From contig NC_064037.1 in NCBI RefSeq assembly GCF_932526225.1, positions 18,409,471-18,473,470 on the forward strand: a DNA stretch of 64,000 nucleotides, given 5' to 3'. Origin of the DNA: Nematostella vectensis. Its lineage: Eukaryota > Cnidaria > Anthozoa > Actiniaria > Edwardsiidae. The notes under the pieces are model-generated. The model worked only from the letters and a program-made list of their open reading frames with translations. It had not been told where the DNA came from and searched no databases. Position numbers and translations under genes: made by a program. Below, piece after piece: positions 12,601 through 24,600 of this stretch; position 1 is the first letter of the stretch, and every line of letters starts with the position of its first letter.

Positions 12601-15600
12601 AGTTGCCCCCAATATTCTCTGCTTTTTTTATTCTGTCTGTTTTATCTATCAGTGTCTATGGTTCACACTTTTTCTTGCACTGAACTGCTTTGTTTGTTTT
12701 CACCAACATATTTTCATGTTTTTACCCCGCAAGTTTTACAAGCTAGCAGTAGTGTAGCCCAGGCTATTACAAAGCAGTACTTACACCCTCCATTATTGTT
12801 CTTGCTTTCAGTTGCAAGGCCGTAACTTGCGTCAGGGCAGAGATCATCTTATGTGGGTTCTCCTACAGTTTATATCTGGAAGCATCCAGAAAAATCCGGT
12901 ATGGAAACATAATATTTATGAATTTATTGTGTGTACCCGTCAATTGTCCCCATGTGAGTTTCCAACTTTGTATTTTTATATACTACAATACTTCAGTGTG
13001 TTGCGGGTTAGCTCAGGAGGGGCTAGGAGAATGATGAGTGGTGGTTGGGTTACTAGGCTAGGGGTTGGGAGAATGATGAGTGGTGGTTGGGTTACTAGGC
13101 TAGGGGTTGGGAGAATGATGAGTGGTGGTTGGGTTACTATGCTATGGGCTGGGAGAATGATGAGTGGTGGTTGGGTTACTAGGCTATGGGCTGGGAGAAT
13201 GATGAGTGGTGGTTGGGTTACTAGGCTAGGGGCTGGGAGAATGATGAGTGGTGGTTGGGTTACTAGGCTAGGGGTTGGGAGAATTATGAGTGGTGGTTGG
13301 GTTACTAGGCTAGGGGTTGGGAGAATTATGAGTGGTGGTTGGGTTACTAGGCTATGGGCTGGGAGAATGATGAGTGGTGGTTGGGTTACTAGGCTAGGGG
13401 TTGGGAGAATTATGAGTGGTGGTTGGGTTACTATGCTATGGGCTGGGAGAATGATGAGTGGTGGTTGGGTTACTAGGCTATGGGCTGGGAGAATGATGAG
13501 TGGTGGTTGGGTTACTAGGCTAGGGGCTGGGAGAATGATGAGTGGTGGTTGGGTTACTAGGCTAGGGGTTGGGAGAATTATGAGTGGTGGTTGGGTTACT
13601 AGGCTAGGGGTTGGGAGAATGATGAGTGGTGGTTGGGTTACTAGGCTATGGGCTGGGAGAATGATGAGTGGTGGTTGGGTTACTAGGCTAGGGGTTGGGA
13701 GAATTATGAGTGGTGGTTGGGTTACTAGGCTAGGGGTTGGGAGAATGATGAGTGGTGGTTGGGTTACTAGGCTAGGGGTTGGGAGAATGATGAGTGGTGG
13801 TTGGGTTACTAGGCTAGGGGCTGGGAGAATGATGACTGGTGGTTGGGTTACTAGGCTAGGGGCTGGGAGAATTATGAGTGGTGGTTGGGTTACTAGGCTA
13901 GGGGTTGGGAGAATGATGAGTGGTGGTTGGGTTACTAGGCTAGGGGCTGGGAGAATGATGAGTGGTGGTTGGGTTACTAGGCTAGGGGCTGGGATAATGA
14001 TGAGTGGTGGTTGGGTTACTAGGCTAGGGGTTTGGAGAATGATGAGTGGTGGTTGGGTTACTAGGCTAGGGGTTGGGAGAATGATGAGTGGTGGTTGGGT
14101 TACTAGGCTAGGGGTTGGGAGAATTATGAGTGGTGGTTGGGTTACTAGGCTAGGGGTTGGGAGAATAATGAGTGGTGGTTGGGTTACTAGGCTAGGGGTT
14201 GGGAGAATGATGAGTGGTGGTTGGGTTACTAGGCTAGGGGTTGGGAGAATGATGAGTGGTGGTTGGGTTACTAGGCTAGGGGTTTGGAGAATGATGACTG
14301 GTGGTTGGGTTACTAGGCTAGGGGTTGGGAGAATGATGAGTGGTGCTTGGGTTACTAGGCTAGGGGTTGGGAGAATGATGAGTGGTGGTTGGGTTACTAG
14401 AGGGGTTGGGAGAATTATGAGTGGTGGTTGGGTTACTAGGCTAGGGGTTGGGAGAATGATGAGTGGTGGTTGGGTTACTAGGCTAGGGGCTGGGAGAATG
14501 ATGAGTGGTGGTTGGGTTACTAGGCTAGGGGCTGGGAGAATGATGAGTGGTGGTTGGGTTACTAGGCTAGGGGCTGGGAGAATGATGAGTGGTGGTTGGG
14601 TTATAGGCTAGGGGTTGGGAGAATGATGAGTGGTGGTTGGGTTACTAGGCTAGGGTTTGGGAGAATGATGAGTGGTGCTTGGGTTACTAGGCTAGGGGTT
14701 GGGAGAATGATGAGTGGTGGTTGGGTTACTAGGCTAGGGGTTGGGAGAATTATGAGTGGTGGTTGGGTTACTAGGCTAGGGGTTGGGAGAATGATGAGTG
14801 GTGGTTGGGTTACTAGGCTAGGGGTTGGGAGAATGATGAGTGGTGGTTGGGTTACTAGGCTAGGGGTTGGGAGAATTATGAGTGGTGGTTGGGTTACTAG
14901 GCTAGGGGTTGGGAGAATGATGAGTGGTGGTTGGGTTACTAGGCTAGGGGCTGGGAGAATGATGAGTGGTGGTTGGGTTACTAGGCTAGGGGCTGGGAGA
15001 ATGATGAGTGGTGGTTGGGTTATAGGCTAGGGGTTGGGAGAATGATGAGTGGTGGTTGGGTTACTAGGCTAGGGTTTGGGAGAATGATGAGTGGTGCTTG
15101 GGTTACTAGGCTAGGGGTTGGGAGAATGATGAGTGGTGGTTGGGTTACTAGGCTAGGGGTTGGGAGAATTATGAGTGGTTGTTGGGTTACTAGGCTAGGG
15201 GTTGGGAGAATTATGAGTGGTGGTTGGGTTACTAGGCTAGGGGTTGGGAGAATGATGAGTGGTGGTTGGGTTACTAGGCTAGGGGTTGGGAGAATTATGA
15301 GTGGTGGTTGGGTTACTAGGCTAGGGGTTGCGAGAATGATGAGTGGTGGTTGGGTTACTAGGCTAGGGGCTGGGAGAATTATGAGTGGTGGTTGGGTTAC
15401 TAGGCTAGGGGTTGGGAGAATGATGAGTGGTGGTTGGGTTACTAGGCTAGGGGCTGGGAGAATGATGAGTGGTGGTTGGGTTACTAGGCTAGGGGCTGGA
15501 AGAATGATGAGTGGTGGTTGGGTTACTAGGCTAGGGGCTGGGAGAATGATGAGTGGTGGTTGAGTTACTAGGCTAGGGGCTGGGAGAATGATGAGTGGTG

Positions 15601-18600
15601 GTTGGGTTACTAGGCTAGGGGTTTGGAGAATGATGAGTGGTGGTTGGGTTACTAGGCTAGGGGTTGGGAGAATGATGAGTGGTGGTTGGGTTACTAGGCT
15701 AGGGGTTGGGAGAATGATGAGTGGTGGTTGGGTTACTAGGCTAGGGGCTGGGAGAATGATGAGTGGCGGTTGGGTTACTAGGCTAGGGGCTGGGAGAATG
15801 ATGAGTGGTGGTTGGGTTACTAGGCTAGGGGCTGGGAGAATGATGAGTGGTGGTTGGGTTACTAGGCTAGGGGCTGGGAGAATGATGAGTGGTGGTTGGG
15901 TTATAGGCTAGGGGTTGGGAGAATGATGAGTGGTGGTTGGGTTACTAGGCTAGGGTTTGGGAGAATGATGAGTGGTGCTTGGGTTACTAGGCTAGGGGTT
16001 GGGAGAATGATGAGTGGTGGTTGGGTTACTAGGCTAGGGGTTGGGAGAATTATGAGTGGTGGTTGGGTTACTAGGCTAGGGGTTGGGAGAATGATGAGTG
16101 GTGGTTGGGTTACTAGGCTAGGGGTTGGGAGAATGATGAGTGGTGGTTGGGTTACTAGGCTAGGGGTTGGGAGAATTATGAGTGGTGGTTGGGTTACTAG
16201 GCTAGGGGTTGGGAGAATGATGAGTGGTGGTTGGGTTACTAGGCTAGGGGCTGGGAGAATGATGAGTGGTGGTTGGGTTACTAGGCTAGGGGCTGGGAGA
16301 ATGATGAGTAGTGGTTGGGTTAATAGGCTAGGGTTTGGGAGAATGATGAGTGGTGCTTGGGTTACTAGGCTAGGGGTTGGGAGAATGATGAGTGGTGGTT
16401 GGGTTACTAGGCTAGGGGTTGGGAGAATGATGAGTGGTGGTTGGGTTACTAGGCTAGGGGTTGGGAGAATTATGAGTGGTTGTTGGGTTACTAGGCTAGG
16501 GGTTGGGAGAATTATGAGTGGTGGTTGGGTTACTAGGCTAGGGGTTGGGAGAATGATGAGTGGTGGTTGGGTTACTAGGCTAGGGGTTGGGAGAATTATG
16601 AGTGGTGGTTGGGTTACTAGGCTAGGGGTTGGGAGAATGATGAGTGGTGGTTGGGTTACTAGGCTAGGGGCTGGGAGAATTATGAGTGGTGGTTGGGTTA
16701 CTAGGCTAGGGGTTGGGAGAATGATGAGTGGTGGTTGGGTTACTAGGCTAGGGGCTGGAAGAATGATGAGTGGTGGTTGGGTTACTAGGCTAGGGGCTGG
16801 GAGAATGATGAGTGGTGGTTGAGTTACTAGGCTAGGGGCTGGGAGAATGATGAGTGGTGGTTGGGTTACTAGGCTAGGGGTTTGGAGAATGATGAGTGGT
16901 GGTTGGGTTACTAGGCTAGGGGTTGGGAGAATGATGAGTGGTGGTTGGGTTACTAGGCTAGGGGTTGGGAGAATGATGAGTGGTGGTTGGGTTACTAGGC
17001 TAGGGGCTGGGAGAATGATGAGTGGCGGTTGGGTTACTAGGCTAGGGGCTGGGAGAATGATGAGTGGCGGTTGGGTTACTAGGCTAGGGGTTGGAAGAAT
17101 GATGAGTGGTGGTGGTGGTTGGACCATCTACAGAAGACATGAGAAACTTCTCCAGCAGTTCCATCTCCGCTGTCTCAGAAACATCCTAAATATCCGCTGG
17201 CAGGATAGAATCACAAACACTGAGGTTCTGGAGAGAGCAAACCTCCCCAGCGTCATTACCACCATGCGCAAAGCTCAGACACGATGGGCAGGACACGTCT
17301 GCCGTATGTCAGACTCCAGAATACCCAAACAGCTGTTGTACGGTGAACTAAGCCGTGGAAGCAGGAAAGTTGGAGGCCAGCGCAAACGCTATAAAGACTG
17401 CATCAAATCACATCTGAAAGACTTCAATATCGACGTTTCAACGTGGGAAACTGCAGCATCTGACAGACCGATTTGGCGTAATCTGATTCACAAAGGTGCC
17501 ATCCACTCAGAAAATAAACGCTCCAACGCAGCCAAAAACAAACGCCAAAAACGCAAGGCTAGAGCTGACCAACCTACCAATATGACCCCCTCTTACTGGT
17601 GTCCGACTTGTGGAAGGGGTTTTCTTGCACGAATTGGCCTTATAAGCCACCTGCGGATTCATCCCTCCGCCCCTTAGACATTGTTATACTGTCAGTATTG
17701 CTATGGTCATACTCGACTACGAGTTGACGAACAACACTAGGCTATGGGCTGGGAGAATGATGAGTGGTGGTTGGGTTACTAGGCTAGGGGTTGGGAGAAT
17801 TATGAGTGGTGGTTGGGTTACTAGGCTAGGGGTTGGGAGAATGATGAGTGGTGGCTGGGTTACTAGGCTAGGGGTTGGAAGAATGATGAGTGGTGGTTGG
17901 GTTACTAGGCTAGGGGCTGGGAGAATGATGAGTGGTGGTTGGGTTACTAGGCTATGGGCTGGGAGAATTATGAGTGGTGGTTGGGTTACTAGGCTATGGG
18001 CTGGGAGAATGATGAGTGGTGGTTGGGTTACTAGGCTAGGGGTTGGGAGAATTATGAGTGGTGGTTGGGTTACTAGGCTAGGGGTTGTGAGAATGATGAG
18101 TGGTGGTTGGGTTACTAGGCTAGGGGTTGGGAGAATGATGAGTGGTGGTTGGGTTACTAGGCTAGGGGCTGGGAGAATGATGAGTGGTGGTTGGGTTACT
18201 AGGCTAGGGGCTGGGAGAATGATGACTGGTGGTTGGGTTACCAGGCTATGGGCTGGGAGAATGATGAGTGGTGGTTGGGTTACCAGGCTATGGGCTGGGA
18301 GAATGATGAGTGGTGGTTGGGTTACTAGGCTAGGGGTTGGGAGAATGATGAGTGGTGGTTGGGTTACTAGGCTAGGGGCTGGGAGAATGATGACTGGTGG
18401 TTGGGTTACTAGGCTAGGGGCTGGGAGAATGATGACTGGTGGTTGGGTTACCAGGCTATGGGCTGGGAGAATGATGAGTGGTGGTTGGGTTACTGGGCTA
18501 GGGGTTGGGAGAATGATGAGTGGTGGTTGGGTTACTGGGGTAGGGGTTGGGAGAATAATGAGTGGTGGTTGGGTTACTAGGCTAGGGGTTGAGAGAATAT

Positions 18601-21600
18601 GAGTGGTGGTTGGGTTACTAGACTAGGGGTTAGGAGAATGATGAGTGGTTGTTGGGTTATCAACAGCAAGGCACCTGTATAGGGCTGCCCTCAGATCATA
18701 CAGTCAGTGGGGGGGCATTTTGAAATTTGTCCTTTATTGGTAAAATCTGATTCATTCCAAACATCAACAGACCTTTTGTAATTGGTGTGAAATTATATGG
18801 TTAGTCAACATGAAAACAAGTGCCCAACCTGACATAATAATTGTGGAAATAAGACTTCCACATACAGCTTTCATGATCAACAGTATTATTAGGCCTATTC
18901 TATTAGTGGTTCCCAGCTTCCTCAACAATCCACCGCATGGACAATGCTACTACTAACCCTTGGACCGTGCCACTGATAAATTGAAATTATTGTAAAATTT
19001 GTTCTGTCTAAAAACTCTGTGCAACTTTTAACTCTACTCCTTTTAAATCGTAGATTAGTGACTTCAAGCCAGTAATAAAACTCTTTGAGTTACTGTATCC
19101 TGGGAACGAGGTATGATACAACACAACAACAACTATTATGAACAAAATGCAAAAATACTAGGGGTCATATTTCTACTTATAATGCAGGAATATATGGATA
19201 AATCATGGGGTAAGTTTCCTTGCAGTATTATCTTTATTATAAGCATTGGTCGGCACCAAATTGTTGTTTTCATTCACCGTTTGGACTGAAGCATTTTTCG
19301 AGATAGGTGTTTCTAATCTTTAAGATGGTATCTGGCCATCAAGCAACCATGCTAAGTCATTAGGCAACGGGTTGCCTAGTAAGTAAGACAGTTGCCTAAT
19401 GGAGGTTCCTTAATGATGACAGTTTTCTCTTGTTGTTGTTTTTAAGAAAAGAAAGAAACCTCTTGAGAAATGTGCCTATATTCCACTAAAATCCGAGATA
19501 AACTGGCTGTTTATTTTCCACTGAAATCCGAGTTTCCCTGTTTGTCTAATACTGTTTGTCTAATACAGTACATGTACTCATTCTGTGCTTGACTGTTAAC
19601 TGCTTGTTGTCCAGCCTCTACCAGAGCCAGATATAAATCATGCAGATTCCATCCACTCACTGGCAATGGCCTGTATTTGGATACATTTGTCGAAAAAGGT
19701 AATCAAAACTTGATACTCAAAAGTATGGCACTATCAGATATCAACAAAACATAACAAATATTGGTTGACAATTAAATTCTGTAAAACATAAGTGCTACTA
19801 GAATATTGGCAGTTAGCAATAAAATGGAAATGATAAATCTATGTGGGGTTGTGGTTTTATTGACTTTTTAAAATAACCAAAATAGGGAAAAAGGAAATAC
19901 CACTGCATTCTTTGACAGTCACTATAATGTTTGTCATTTTGCTCAGTCTTTAAATTGATCTTTGTTTTTCACAGGCTGAAGGGGAAAACATCAAGTTCCC
20001 GTTTTCAACTTGTCACACCCTCCGCAAACAGCTAGAGTATGTACAGCATAAAAATGAGACAATAGTGGGACTTTTATATAACAGACCTCCATAAAACGGC
20101 ACCTCCATATTACGGACACTTTTCAAGGTCCTGAGGGTGGCATTTATATACACGTCTCTCTGTGTAGTATGTGACTTCTATTTTATCCAAGTCCATTATA
20201 CAGAGGTTCCACTTGATCATCATTTTATTTTTGTTTGTTATTCACTCTGATATTTGTTATTCACTCTGATGTTTGTTATTCATTCTGATGTTAGTTATTC
20301 GTTCTGATGTTTGCTCTCAGGTATATTGAAAAGTGCTCTGCAAGCAAACCAACCGCGTTATCATCTTCAAATTTCACGATTCCTTTACTGTGCAATGCCT
20401 GTGAGTATCACTCAAACCCACTGTCACCAGCTATGGACAGGGTGACGCTAGGGAGTCATTTGTTGAGAGGGGTGACGCTAGTGAGTCATTTGTTGAGAGG
20501 GGTGACGCTAGTGAGTCATTTGTTGAGAGGGGTGACGCTAGTGAGTCATTTGTTGAGAGGGGTGATGCTAGTGAGTCATTTGTTGAGAGGGGTGACGCTA
20601 GTGAGTCATTTGTTGAGAGGGGTGACGCTAGTGAGTCATTTGTTGAGAGGGGTGACGCTAGTGAGTCATTTGTTGAGAGGGGTGACGCTAGTGAGTCATT
20701 TGTTGAGAGGGGTGACGCTAGTGAGTCATTTGTTGAGAGGGGTGACGCTAGTGAGTCATTTGTTGAGAGGGGTGACGCTAGTGAGTCATTTGTTGAGAGG
20801 GGTGACGCTAGTGAGTCATTTGTTGAGAGGGGTGACACTAGTGAGTCATTTGTTGAGAGGGGTGGTGGTAGTGTGTCGTATGTTGAGAGGGGTGGGGGTA
20901 GTGAGTCATTTGTTGAGAGGGGTGACGCTAGTGAGTCATTTGTTGATAGGGGTGACGCTAGTGAGTCATTTGTTGAGAGGGGTGACGCTAGTGAGTCATT
21001 TGTTGAGAGGGGTGACGCTAGTGAGTCATTTGTTGAGAGGGGTGACGCTAGTGAGTCATTTGTTGAGAGGGGTGACGCTAGTGAGTCATTTGTTGAGAGG
21101 GGTGACACTAGTGAGTCATTTGTTGAGAGGGGTGGTGGTAGTGTGTCGTATGTTGAGAGGGGTGGGGGTAGTGAGTCATTTGTTGAGAGGGGTGACGCTA
21201 GTGAGTCATTTGTTGAGAGGGGTGACGCTAGTGAGTCATTTGTTGAGAGGGGTGACGCTAGTGAGTCATTTGTTGAGAGGGGTGGTGGTAGTGTGTCGTA
21301 TGTTGAGAGGGGTGGTGGTAGTGAGTCATTTGTTGAGAGGGGTGACACTAGTGAGTCATTTGTTGAGAGGGGTGGTGGTAGTGTGTCGTATGTTGAGAGG
21401 GGTGGTGGTAGTGTGTCGTATGTTGAGAGGGGTGACGCTAGTGAGTCATTTGTTGAGAGGGGTGACGCTAGTGTGTCGTATGCTGAGAGGGGTGGAGCTA
21501 GTGTGTCGTATGTTGTGAGGGGTGGTGCTAGTGAGTCATTTGTTGAGAGGGGTGGAGCTAGTGTGTCGTATGTTGTGAGGGGTGGTGATAGTGAGTCATT

Positions 21601-24600
21601 TGTTGAGAGGGGTGGAGCTAGTGTGTCGTATGTTGTGAGGGGTGGTGCTAGTGAGTCATTTGTTGAGAGGGGTGGAGCTAGTGTGTCGTATGTTGTGAGG
21701 GGTGGTGATAGTGTGTCATTTGTTGAGAGGGGTGACGCTAGTGAGTCATTTGTTGAGAGGGGTGGTGCTAGTGAGTCATTTGTTGAGAGGGGTGGTGATA
21801 GTGAGTCATTTGTTGAGAGGGGTGGTGATAGTGAGTCATTTGTTGAGAGGTGTGGTGGTAGTGTGTCGTATGTTGTGAGGGGTGGTGATAGTGTGTCGTA
21901 TGTTGAGAGGGGTGGTGAAAGTGATTCATATGTTGAGAGGGGTGGAGCTAGTGAGCCATTTGTTGAGAGGGGTGGAGCTAGTGTGTCGTATGTTGTGAGG
22001 GGTGGAGCTAGTGTGTCATATGTTGAGAGGGTTGGTGATAGTGTGTCGTATGTTGTGAGGGGTGGTGATAGTGTGTGGTATGTTGTGAGGGGTGGTGATA
22101 GTGTGTCGTGTGTTGTGAGGGGTGGTGGTAGTGTGTCGTATGTTGAGAGGGGTGGTGAAAGTGATTCATATGTTGTGAGGGGTGGTGATAGTGTGTCGTA
22201 TGTTGAGAGGTGTGGTGGTAGTGTGTCGTATGTTGTGAGGGATGGTGGTAGTGTGCCGTATGTTGTGAGGGGTGGTGATAGTGTGTCGTATGTTGTGAGG
22301 GGTGGTGATAGTGTGTAGTATGTTGTGAGGGGTGGTGATAGTGTGTAGTATGTTGTGAGGGGTGGTGATAGTGTGTAGTATGTTGTGAGGGGTGACGCTA
22401 GTGAGTCATTTGTTGAGAGGGGTGGTGGTAGTGTGTCGTATGTTGAGAGGGGTGGTGGTAGTGAGTCATTTGTTGAGAGGGGTGACACTAGTGAGTCATT
22501 TGTTGAGAGGGGTGGTGGTAGTGTGTCGTATGTTGAGAGGGGTGGTGGTAGTGTGTCGTATGTTGAGAGGGGTGACGCTAGTGAGTCATTTGTTGAGAGG
22601 GGTGACGCTAGTGTGTCGTATGCTGAGAGGGGTGGTGATAGTGTGTCGTATGTTGTGAGGGGTGGTGCTAGTGAGTCATTTGTTGAGAGGGGTGGAGCTA
22701 GTGTGTCGTATGTTGTGAGGGGTGGTGATAGTGTGTCATTTGTTGAGAGGGGTGGAGCTAGTGTGTCGTATGTTGAGAGGGGTGACGCTAGTGTGTCGTA
22801 TGCTGAGAGGGGTGGTGATAGTGTGTCGTATGTTGTGAGGGGTGGTGCTAGTGAGTCATTTGTTGAGAGGGGTGGAGCTAGTGTGTCGTATGTTGAGAGG
22901 GGTGACGCTAGTGTGTCGTATGCTGAGAGGGGTGGTGGTAGTGTGTCGTATGTTGTGAGGGGTGGTGATAGTGTGTCGTATGTTGTGAGGGGTGGTGCTA
23001 GTGAGTCATTTGTTGAGAGGGGTGGAGCTAGTGTGTCGTATGTTGTGAGGGGTGGTGATAGTGTGTCATTTGTTGAGAGGGGTGGAGCTAGTGTGTCGTA
23101 TGTTGTGAGGGGTGGTGCTAGTGAGTCATTTGTTGAGAGGGGTGGAGCTAGTGTGTCGTATGTTGTGAGGGGTGGTGATAGTGTGTCATTTGTTGAGAGG
23201 GGTGGAGCTAGTGTGTCGTATGTTGTGAGGGGTGGTGCTAGTGAGTCATTTGTTGAGAGGGGTGGAGCTAGTGTGTCGTATGTTGTGAGGGGTGGTGATA
23301 GTGTGTCATTTGTTGAGAGGGGTGGAGCTAGTGTGTCGTATGTTGTGAGGGGTGGTGATAGTGAGCCATTTGTTGAGAGGGGTGGGGCTAGTGTGTCGTA
23401 TGTTGAGAGGGGTGGTGCTAGTGAGTCATTTGTTGAGAGGGGTGGTGATAGTGAGTCATTTGTTGAGAGGGGTGGTGATAGTGAGTCATTTGTTGAGAGG
23501 TGTGGTGGTAGTGTGTCGTATGTTGTGAGGGGTGGTGATAGTGTGTCGTATGTTGAGAGGGGTGGTGAAAGTGATTCATATGTTGAGAGGGGTGGAGCTA
23601 GTGAGCCATTTGTTGAGAGGGGTGGAGCTAGTGTGTCGTATGTTGTGAGGGGTGGAGCTAGTGTGTCATATGTTGAGAGGGTTGGTGATAGTGTGTCGTA
23701 TGTTGTGAGGGGTGGTGATAGTGTGTGGTATGTTGTGAGGGGTGGTGATAGTGTGTCGTGTGTTGTGAGGGGTGGTGGTAGTGTGTCGTATGTTGAGAGG
23801 GGTGGCGATAGTGTGTAGTATGTTGTGAGGGGTGGTGGTAGTGTGCCGTATGTTGTGAGGGGTGGTGATAGTGTGTAGTATGTTGTGAGGGGTGGTGATA
23901 GTGTGTAGTATGTTGTGAGGGGTGGTGATAGTGTGTCGTATGTTGTGAGGGGTGGTGATAGTGTGTCGTATGTTGTGAGGGGTGGTGATAGTGTGTAGTA
24001 TGTTGTGAGGGGTGGTGATAGTGTGTAGTATGTTGTGAGGGGTGGTGATAGTGTGTAGTATGTTGTGAGGGGTGACGCTAGTGAGTCATTTGTTGAGAGG
24101 GGTGGTGGTAGTGTGTCGTATGTTGAGAGGGGTGGTGGTAGTGAGTCATTTGTTGAGAGGGGTGACGCTAGTGAGTCATTTGTTGAGAGGGGTGGTGGTA
24201 GTGTGTCGTATGTTGAGAGGGGTGGTGGTAGTGAGTCATTTGTTGAGAGGGGTGACACTAGTGAGTCATTTGTTGAGAGGGGTGGTGGTAGTGTGTCGTA
24301 TGTTGAGAGGGGTGGTGGTAGTGTGTCGTATGTTGAGAGGGGTGACGCTAGTGAGTCATTTGTTGAGAGGGGTGACGCTAGTGTGTCGTATGCTGAGAGG
24401 GGTGGAGCTAGTGTGTCGTATGTTGTGAGGGGTGGTGCTAGTGAGTCATTTGTTGAGAGGGGTGGAGCTAGTGTGTCGTATGTTGTGAGGGGTGGTGATA
24501 GTGTGTCGTATGCTGAGAGGGGTGGAGCTAGTGTGTCGTATGTTGTGAGGGGTGGTGCTAGTGAGTCATTTGTTGAGAGGGGTGGAGCTAGTGTGTCGTA

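Noticed and set aside
12812-18602. Long sense open frame through the 42-bp array (MMSGGWVTRLGVGR repeat) joined to MED23 exon 10
   Set aside because: The exon 10 match stops exactly at a consensus GTATGG donor and the next MED23 block resumes at exon 11. The 42-bp period keeps the frame open by chance.
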